Assembly: GCA_964584305.1 (NCBI GenBank)
Contig: CAZOZL010000003.1
Span: 248,001 to 312,000 of the forward strand
Direction: 5' to 3'
Length of the DNA: 64,000 nt
Source of the DNA: SB11 sp964584305
Lineage (GTDB): Bacteria > Bacteroidota > Bacteroidia > UBA8524
In this document: positions 58,673 through 64,000 of the stretch, piece by piece
Layout of the letters: every line of letters begins with the position of its first letter
Position numbering within the stretch: position 1 is the stretch's first letter
Translations under genes and position numbers: made by a program
Notes under the pieces: generated by a model
What the model was told of the DNA's origin: nothing
The model's input: only the letters and a program-made list of their open reading frames with translations
The model's database searches: none

Positions 58673-59962
58673 ATGAGTTTAATAGCAAAAGTAGTAGCCC
58701 GCCAGATAATAGATTCTCGAGGTAATCCAACGGTTGAAGCCGAAGTAATAACTACTGAAGGTGCAGTGGGGCGTGCCTCAGTTCCTTCGGGTGCATCAAC
58801 GGGTATTCATGAAGCCGTTGAATTAAGAGACGGTGATAAAGACACCTACATGGGCAAAGGGGTGTTAAACGCTGTAAAACACATTAATAAAGATATTAAC
58901 GTCGCTTTGGAAGGCTCTTATGTTTACGACCAAAACGAGATAGACCGTATAATGCTTCAACTTGATGGTACTGAAAACAAAGGGAAATTAGGGGCAAATG
59001 CCATATTAGCAGTATCATTGGCGTGTGCAAGAGCCGCCGCAGAAGATTGTGCAATGCCGCTATATCGCTATATAGGTGGGGTAAATGCAAACACGCTTCC
59101 CATCCCTTTAATGAATATACTTAATGGTGGTTCGCACGCTGATAATAGTATAGATTTTCAGGAGTTTATGATTATGCCTATTAAGGCAGATACATTTAGC
59201 CAAAGCCTACAAATGGGGATAGAGGTGTTTCATCATCTAAAAAATGTATTAAAGAAAAATGGGTATAGCACTAATGTGGGAGATGAGGGTGGTTTTGCCC
59301 CTAATATAAAAAGCAATGAAGAGGCTATTGAAATTGTATTAAAAGCAATAGAAACAGCGGGCTACAAACCGGGTGAAGATATTTGGATAGCTATGGATGC
59401 TGCAAGTAGCGAGTTTTATGATAAGAAAACAGGCTTGTATAAATTTCACAAATCAGACAATAGGGAACTAAGTTCTGATGAGATGGTTGCATTTTGGAAA
59501 AGCTGGACGGAAAAATACCCTATTATTTCTATTGAAGACGGCTTGGATGAGGACGACTGGGCAGGCTGGAAATCTCTAACCACCGCTATTGGAGACAAAG
59601 TACAATTAGTAGGTGATGACCTATTTGTAACCAATGTAAAACGTATAAGTAGGGGGATAGATGAAGGTGTAGCCAATAGTGTTTTAGTAAAGGTAAACCA
59701 AATTGGTACACTTACTGAAACGATAGACTCGGTAAATTTGGCAACAAAAAATAATTACACCAACATAATAAGCCATCGTAGTGGCGAAACAGAAGACACT
59801 ACCATTGCCGATATTGCTGTGGCAATGAATAGCGGTTTAATAAAAACAGGAAGTGCCAGCCGTACGGATAGAATAGCAAAGTATAACCAACTATTACGTA
59901 TTGAGCAAGATTTAGGCAGCCAAGCTCGCTTTTTGGGTATGGACTTTAAATTTGTAAAGTAA
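58673..59962 (+). CDS. eno: Enolase
   Basis: 429 residues, normal length. It interconverts 2-phosphoglycerate and phosphoenolpyruvate in glycolysis. It opens SLIAKVVARQIIDSRGNPTV; conserved parts include SGASTGIHEAVELRD, NVGDEGGFAPNIKSNEEAIE with the catalytic Glu, SIEDGLDEDDWAGW and LVGDDLFVTNVKR (metal ligands). The signature SHRSGETEDTTIADIAVAMN and TGSASRTDRIAKYNQLLRIE follow. A terminator lies 18 bases after the stop. Confidence 0.98.
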   Translation: MSLIAKVVARQIIDSRGNPTVEAEVITTEGAVGRASVPSGASTGIHEAVELRDGDKDTYMGKGVLNAVKHINKDINVALEGSYVYDQNEIDRIMLQLDGTENKGKLGANAILAVSLACARAAAEDCAMPLYRYIGGVNANTLPIPLMNILNGGSHADNSIDFQEFMIMPIKADTFSQSLQMGIEVFHHLKNVLKKNGYSTNVGDEGGFAPNIKSNEEAIEIVLKAIETAGYKPGEDIWIAMDAASSEFYDKKTGLYKFHKSDNRELSSDEMVAFWKSWTEKYPIISIEDGLDEDDWAGWKSLTTAIGDKVQLVGDDLFVTNVKRISRGIDEGVANSVLVKVNQIGTLTETIDSVNLATKNNYTNIISHRSGETEDTTIADIAVAMNSGLIKTGSASRTDRIAKYNQLLRIEQDLGSQARFLGMDFKFVK

Positions 59963-59980
59963 AAAGTAAAAGAATCATAA

Positions 59981-60017
59981 AAAAAGCCTTTACCACATCG
60001 GTAAAGGCTTTTTTTAT
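59981..60017 (+). terminator. Terminator after eno
   Basis: AAAAAGCCTTTACC and GGTAAAGGCTTTTT pair perfectly around a short ACATC loop, ending in a T-run. The A-rich left side allows function in both directions, but the next minus-strand gene is far. Confidence 0.9.
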
Positions 60018-60162
60018 TGTCTTGTTATCAAGTTAATAGTCTTATTAGTAGTTGATTTAATATCAATTTGTTTAAGTATAAAAGTGTAATGAACGCCTGC
60101 TTTAGTGGGCAACAGATTAGAGTTATAGTAACTCTTTAATGTGGACAAACATTATTGATATT

Positions 60163-60612
60163 ATGATAAAAGTAAAACCTTTTTTAGCTCTAATAATAGC
60201 AGCACTTTTTATTGGCATAACCTCTTGTAGTAAAAAAGAAAGTATAGAGCTACAGCCAAAAACTCAAGATACACCACCCACCCCACCACCACCTTTGGCA
60301 GATACGTTAGATTTGTTTATCGCTAAGGCTTGGGTTAGAACAAAAGTGTATAAAAACAATATTGAGCAAGCAAATCACTTTCTTATAAACTCTTCTTATA
60401 AGTTTAATACACCCGATTCGTATTTGTTCTCAATACCTAACTTTCCATCAGCAAGTGGTACTTGGGTGTTTGATGCCAATACCAAAGGAAAAGTAACACT
60501 AACCAGCCAAGGAGGTCCTACAGATTGGACAATAGTAAGTATTAATACTAATGCTATGACAATTGAGGAAACAGTGGGTAGTGATGTACTAAAATATGAC
60601 TTTACACATTAG
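60163..60612 (+). CDS. Small lipoprotein of unknown function
   Basis: 149 residues from the ATG at 60163 (MIKVKPFLALIIAALFIGIT then SCSKK), which gives a clean lipoprotein signal with lipobox ITSC. The frame is open eight codons further back to 60139. After a proline-rich linker (TPPTPPPPLAD) comes a beta-rich domain of about 100 residues with a GTWVFDANTKGKVTLTSQGG segment, similar to lipocalin-like lipoproteins of this phylum. Function unknown. A terminator follows after 23 bases. Confidence 0.78.
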   Translation: MIKVKPFLALIIAALFIGITSCSKKESIELQPKTQDTPPTPPPPLADTLDLFIAKAWVRTKVYKNNIEQANHFLINSSYKFNTPDSYLFSIPNFPSASGTWVFDANTKGKVTLTSQGGPTDWTIVSINTNAMTIEETVGSDVLKYDFTH

Positions 60613-60635
60613 TTACCAGTATAAACTTTAATAGT

Positions 60636-60667
60636 AAAGCCTCTTATATATATAAGAGGCTTTTTTA
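60636..60667 (+). terminator. Terminator after the lipoprotein gene
   Basis: AAAGCCTCTTATA / TATAAGAGGCTTT forms a long stem with a very small TA-rich loop and a T-run. Nearly symmetrical. Confidence 0.88.
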
Positions 60668-60798
60668 TAATGTATGATGAATAGTGCTATTGGTATAAAA
60701 TTTAAGGCATTTGCTATATTTCACACTAAATCATAATAAATATGGGCATCGTAAGTAGTTTAATGTGGCTCTATGGGGTTATAAACAAATAAATTTTT

Positions 60799-61335
60799 AT
60801 GAAACACAAAATAATTTACAAAGTAATTTTAGTGGTTATGGTTTTAGCCACATTCTCATCATGCAAAAAAGATGAAGACTCGTCTCCAAACACAGGTGGT
60901 GGCAATGCCTCAAGCACTATCCCTACAACTTTGGTAGGTGTTTGGGAAATTGCTAATCAAGATATACCCATACAAAGCCTTAGGGATACGTATTCTAAAC
61001 TTTCTTTTACAGTAAATTCTAATGATGCTTATTCACTAAAATACCATAATAAAAATGGTAATATTACTGAGTTTACTGGTATGGTAGTAGTATCAAACCC
61101 TGATGTGAAACATAGCAATGGGCAACCCATAATGAATATTGATATTGTCGTACAAAAAATAAACGGACAACCCTCACCAGGTGGTTGGAAAGGCATTTAT
61201 GCTTTTGAGACGGGTAATATTTTAAAACTGAATATAGAGCCTAATGTAGGTGGAATATCTCCTCCTGTTGCAAGCCAAGGTTTCGGAAGTGGCTCAAGCG
61301 GTAGCGAGGGTATTTATAACTATAAAAAACAATAA
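60799..61335 (+). CDS. Lipoprotein of unknown function
   Basis: 178 residues. The N-terminus MKHKIIYKVILVVMVLATFS then SCKKDED is a lipoprotein signal with lipobox FSSC. A Gly/Ser/Asn-rich linker (about 26-40) leads to a beta-rich domain with VGVWEIANQDIPIQ and SYSKLSFTVNSNDAYSLKYH-type strands, again lipocalin-like. The last 25 residues are Gly/Ser-rich. It may be a distant relative of the preceding lipoprotein, but they are separated by a terminator. Function unknown. Confidence 0.78.
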   Translation: MKHKIIYKVILVVMVLATFSSCKKDEDSSPNTGGGNASSTIPTTLVGVWEIANQDIPIQSLRDTYSKLSFTVNSNDAYSLKYHNKNGNITEFTGMVVVSNPDVKHSNGQPIMNIDIVVQKINGQPSPGGWKGIYAFETGNILKLNIEPNVGGISPPVASQGFGSGSSGSEGIYNYKKQ

Positions 61336-61368
61336 ATTCTATATTTTCTATACTTGTTTACTAATGAG

Positions 61369-61397
61369 GTGCAGAGTTTTAACTCTGCACTTTTTTT
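61369..61397 (+). terminator. Terminator between convergent genes
   Basis: GTGCAGAGTT-TTA-ACTCTGCAC followed by TTTTTTT. The T-run reaches the stop codon of the convergent CapA gene. Confidence 0.88.
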
Positions 61398-62586
61398 ATG
61401 GAGTATAATACCAAGCATCTTTTTTTGTTGAGAAATTATATACACCAATATTTTTATTGTATTTCTTAAAAAGTTCTTTGCTATCCTTTTCAAAAAGCTG
61501 CATTTGTTTTAGGCTTTTGGTTGAGAGTGTTATTGTATCACCTGTATATTTTGAAACGGGATAAATAGTGTAAGCTGCTTTATTTTTGGTTTTCACTTTA
61601 TCTACCCAAGTTAAAAAATATCCTGCCTCTTTTATTTTTGTAGTACTGTCTTTAGTAAGTACTAACTTAAACATAGCACCTCCATCCTTGTAGCGGTTGC
61701 GCTGGTTACTTACAAAATTTCCCAAAGAGTACACCACTAATTGTTCTTTTAGTAGGCTACTATCGTAAAAACGTTTCATAGGTTGCAATACGTGTGGGTG
61801 CGAGCCTATTATATAGTCTGCACCATTTTTTAGGCACAGTTGGGCAAGTTGTTTTTGATAGCTATTAGGCAGCTTTTTATATTGTAAGCCCCAGTGCATA
61901 AACACAATAACTTTATCGAAGTTTTGCTTTTTGCACGCTTTTAAATCATTTAAAATTGTAGTAGAATCTATGTAATTAACAATGAGCGGTTTTGCTACTG
62001 ATAGTCCATTAGTACCGTAGGTGTAATTTAACAGGGCTATTTTAATTCCGTTTTTTTCAATAATTAGCGGATTATTTTTTCTTCTATCCGCACTATCCAA
62101 AAATGTGCCTGTGTGGTGTATGCCCAAACTATCAAGCATAGTTATAGTTCTTTTTACCCCTTTACTTCTTCTATCGCAGCTATGGTTATTAGCCGTAACC
62201 AAGTAATTAATACCAGCATTCTTCAGTGTTAGGGCTAAATTATCGGGTGCGCTAAACTGTGGATAGCCTTTAAAAGGTTTCCCTGCTAAGGTGAGTTCAA
62301 GGTTGGCAATAGTAAAATCTGTTGCTTTGGCTATGGGTGCAATAGCCGCAAAACACGAGGTATAGTCGTATGTTTTTAAGCTATCATTATAAGCAGCCCT
62401 AATTTGTGGACCATGCTGCATAATATCGCCTATAAATAGTAAACTTATTTCTTTTTGTGGGGTATGGTTAGCCGCTAATGCAGGTTCTTGTACTTTAACT
62501 ACCTTGCTATAAGTTTTTTTACAACTAATTAGTGTTATATTTATAAAAAAAATTAGTAGAACGTACTTTATGTATGAGAAATTCAT
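61396..62586 (-). CDS. CapA family (PGA_cap metallophosphatase-like) lipoprotein
   Basis: 396 residues. The lipoprotein signal MNFSYIKYVLLIFFINITLI ends in lipobox LISC. The CapA domain has LLFIGDIMQHGPQI (metal Asp), FTIANLELTLAGKPFKGYPQ, FSAPDNLALTLKNAGINYLV, TANNHSCDRRSKGVKRTITM, VIVFMHWGLQYKKLPNSYQK and GADYIIGSHPHVLQPMKRF. These are the metal-binding motifs of the calcineurin-like PGA_cap family. Family members are linked to poly-gamma-glutamate capsule synthesis, but no capB/C genes are seen, so the true substrate is unknown. Single gene. Confidence 0.9.
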   Translation of the reverse strand: MNFSYIKYVLLIFFINITLISCKKTYSKVVKVQEPALAANHTPQKEISLLFIGDIMQHGPQIRAAYNDSLKTYDYTSCFAAIAPIAKATDFTIANLELTLAGKPFKGYPQFSAPDNLALTLKNAGINYLVTANNHSCDRRSKGVKRTITMLDSLGIHHTGTFLDSADRRKNNPLIIEKNGIKIALLNYTYGTNGLSVAKPLIVNYIDSTTILNDLKACKKQNFDKVIVFMHWGLQYKKLPNSYQKQLAQLCLKNGADYIIGSHPHVLQPMKRFYDSSLLKEQLVVYSLGNFVSNQRNRYKDGGAMFKLVLTKDSTTKIKEAGYFLTWVDKVKTKNKAAYTIYPVSKYTGDTITLSTKSLKQMQLFEKDSKELFKKYNKNIGVYNFSTKKDAWYYTP

Positions 62587-62659
62587 AAATTAAATATAAA
62601 AAGATAAATTGTATTGAGGCAACGAATTTAAGTTAAACAACATTTAGATAAAATATAGA

Positions 62660-64000
62660 ATGGTTAAGGGTAGAAACCACAATATATATATATTATTATT
62701 TCTTTTTGTCAGTAGCATCCATGCTATCGGGCAAAGCTGTACAATTGTGTCTAAGAGCGAAGCCTGTTTAGGAGATATTATAAGTTTTTCAGTAACTACC
62801 ACTGGCACACCCATCAGCTATCAATGGAAATTTGGTTCAGTTGCTACATCTACACAACCTAAACCTAACTACACGTTTTCGGTACATAATACTTATGCTA
62901 TCGAAGTTACTATTGGTTTTCCTGATGGTACTAATTGTACGGCAGTCAAAAATATTACCATACATCCAAAGCCAGTAAGTAGTTTCACACTTTCGCAATC
63001 CAATACCTATTGCTTTTCTAACCACAATGTTTGTATTGATGATAATTCTACACCTGGTCCAACGGGCAATCCAATAACACAGCGTATATTTTTGTGGGAT
63101 GATGGAGCAGGCGATAATACCACCAACCCCTCAGCCCAAAAACAACTGTGTCATAAATATTTCCGAGCGGGTACTTATAATTTGGTTATGGAAACCACTG
63201 ATGGCAAAGGCTGTCAATCAAAAAGCAATGTTTCTGTAACTGTGTTGCCCGATTTTGAGGTAAAATTAGACCATCAAATTATTATTAGCGCGGGTACATG
63301 TAAGTATAAAATTTGTATGCAAAATAAAACTTCGCCATTTAAAAAAAGCGATGTAGCAGAATTTTTATGGAATTTTGGTGATGGAACAACAGATGATGGC
63401 TCAACCACTATGAACTCAATTTGCCATGATTATGTAAACGATGGTTCTTATACAGCATATTTAAAAATAAAACACAAAAGCGGGTGCTACGATTCAGTAG
63501 CTGTACCTGTTAATGTAGTTAACCCAAAATTTGGTTTTAATCTTAAAACCGATACCGTTTGCTACGGCGAAATAGCCAAATTTTTTAATGATACAAGTAA
63601 CCCAGGCGCACGTTATAGGTGGTTTGTTGAGGACTCAACAGAAGCTATTGAAAGACCTTTGAATAGGTTTAGCAATCCTGTATCATACTCTCCTTTCAAA
63701 CCAGGTAAATTTTATATAAAACTAAATATGCTAAGTGCTGATGGGTGTATAAAAAATGGTTTCGATACTTTGGTAGTAAAAGGACCTCAAGCAGCTTTTA
63801 CCATTAGAAATAATAAACAATGTACGCCGAGTGATACCAGCTATTTTTGTGATGAAAGTAATTATTATAGAGCCTATAATGTAAAACGAATATGGGATTT
63901 TGGGCATGGTGCAAGTTGTACCACCGATACTAAAAATGGAATTAATGTTGGGGCAAATTGCAGATACTCTAAAGACGTGAATCCAAAGCATTTATACAAC
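62660..64000 (+). CDS. PKD-domain surface protein, partial (C-terminus outside window)
   Basis: 447 codons from the ATG at 62660 to the window end, with no stop. Start MVKGRNHNIYILLFLFVSSI then HAIGQ is a signal peptide. The mature part is a row of PKD-like domains: the first begins CTIVSKSEACLGDIISFSVT, and later ones show the PKD signatures FLWDDGAGD and FLWNFGDGTTDDGSTTMNSI. Pairs of Cys occur in each unit. PKD arrays serve as spacers and ligand-binding modules in large Bacteroidota surface proteins, often with a T9SS domain at the far end. The rest lies outside the window, so total size and end are unknown. Confidence 0.88.
   Translation, partial: MVKGRNHNIYILLFLFVSSIHAIGQSCTIVSKSEACLGDIISFSVTTTGTPISYQWKFGSVATSTQPKPNYTFSVHNTYAIEVTIGFPDGTNCTAVKNITIHPKPVSSFTLSQSNTYCFSNHNVCIDDNSTPGPTGNPITQRIFLWDDGAGDNTTNPSAQKQLCHKYFRAGTYNLVMETTDGKGCQSKSNVSVTVLPDFEVKLDHQIIISAGTCKYKICMQNKTSPFKKSDVAEFLWNFGDGTTDDGSTTMNSICHDYVNDGSYTAYLKIKHKSGCYDSVAVPVNVVNPKFGFNLKTDTVCYGEIAKFFNDTSNPGARYRWFVEDSTEAIERPLNRFSNPVSYSPFKPGKFYIKLNMLSADGCIKNGFDTLVVKGPQAAFTIRNNKQCTPSDTSYFCDESNYYRAYNVKRIWDFGHGASCTTDTKNGINVGANCRYSKDVNPKHLYN

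Noticed and set aside
60742..60792. 16-codon open frame (MGIVSSLMWLYGVINK) just before the lipoprotein gene at 60799
   Set aside because: A start and stop in a short space can occur by chance; no conservation can be judged here. Possibly a leader peptide, but unsupported.
61396..62586. Capsule (poly-gamma-glutamate) locus
   Set aside because: Only a CapA-type gene is present; capB and capC partners are missing.
1..64000. CRISPR arrays
   Set aside because: No series of short identical repeats with unique spacers was found; the repeats present are palindromes or two-copy elements.
1..64000. tRNA and rRNA genes
   Set aside because: Reading the gene-free stretches I found no cloverleaf with a TTC-type T-loop and CCA-side stem, and no rRNA sequence. 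A covariance search could still find one.

Overview
The window is 64 kb of an AT-rich chromosome from a member of the Bacteroidota. Pointers are: promoters of the Bacteroidota type (TTTG, 20-base spacer, TAnnTTTG), seen complete upstream of the SRP RNA, rpsL, infA and a lipoprotein gene; a type IX secretion C-terminal domain on an ELWxxDGT-repeat protein; PKD and IgGFc-binding surface proteins; BatA and DUF4199 proteins; a cysteine-poor L36; a long L17; and almost no Shine-Dalgarno sequences. No rRNA gene is present, so I do not go below phylum. The lifestyle looks aerobic (haem-copper oxidase).

Layout. 1-2652: cytochrome oxidase subunits I (cut by the window edge) and II, the latter with an N-terminal cytochrome c domain. 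2876-5920: a large TPR protein. 6363-7247: fabD. 7248-8338: a gene-poor stretch with inverted flanks, a tandemly duplicated terminator unit and a 100-N assembly gap, followed by the SRP RNA. 8339-13101: transaldolase, IgGFc-binding-like protein, GmhB-like phosphatase, DPM1-like glycosyltransferase, RidA protein, lipoprotein. 13125-19657: ELWxxDGT/T9SS protein, glycosyltransferase, UbiA prenyltransferase with an unknown secreted protein, trpS. 19659-26337: a minus-strand block DUF4199 - GT2 - BatA - dihydroorotase-like - acidic unknown. A plus-strand DUF559 nuclease gene flanked by two copies of a 256-281 bp structured repeat interrupts this block. 26440-37783: TamB, tsaD, glutaryl-CoA dehydrogenase-like enzyme, unknown secreted protein, phosphohexomutase, SRPBCC protein, DMT transporter.

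38030-55188 is one uninterrupted str-S10-spc-alpha ribosomal cluster (rpsL to rplQ, with fusA, secY, infA and rpoA). It has a promoter before rpsL, an internal promoter before infA and a terminator after rplQ. It includes the small genes rpmD and rpmJ. 55385-64000 holds a thioredoxin-like lipoprotein with an OB-fold protein, a YceI protein, carA, eno, two lipoproteins, a CapA-type protein and the start of a PKD-domain surface protein.

The most unusual material is between genes. The DUF559 cassette has its start codon at the edge of a long inverted-repeat element, and a second copy without the gene lies directly downstream. This looks like a nuclease-linked mobile or selfish repeat and is my best candidate for an undescribed system. 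Other intergenic regions carry several families of short palindromes, including a perfect 60-bp palindrome at 57072-57131. Among proteins, the dihydroorotase homologue lacks the HxH metal motif, and the CoxB fusion has an uncommon domain order.
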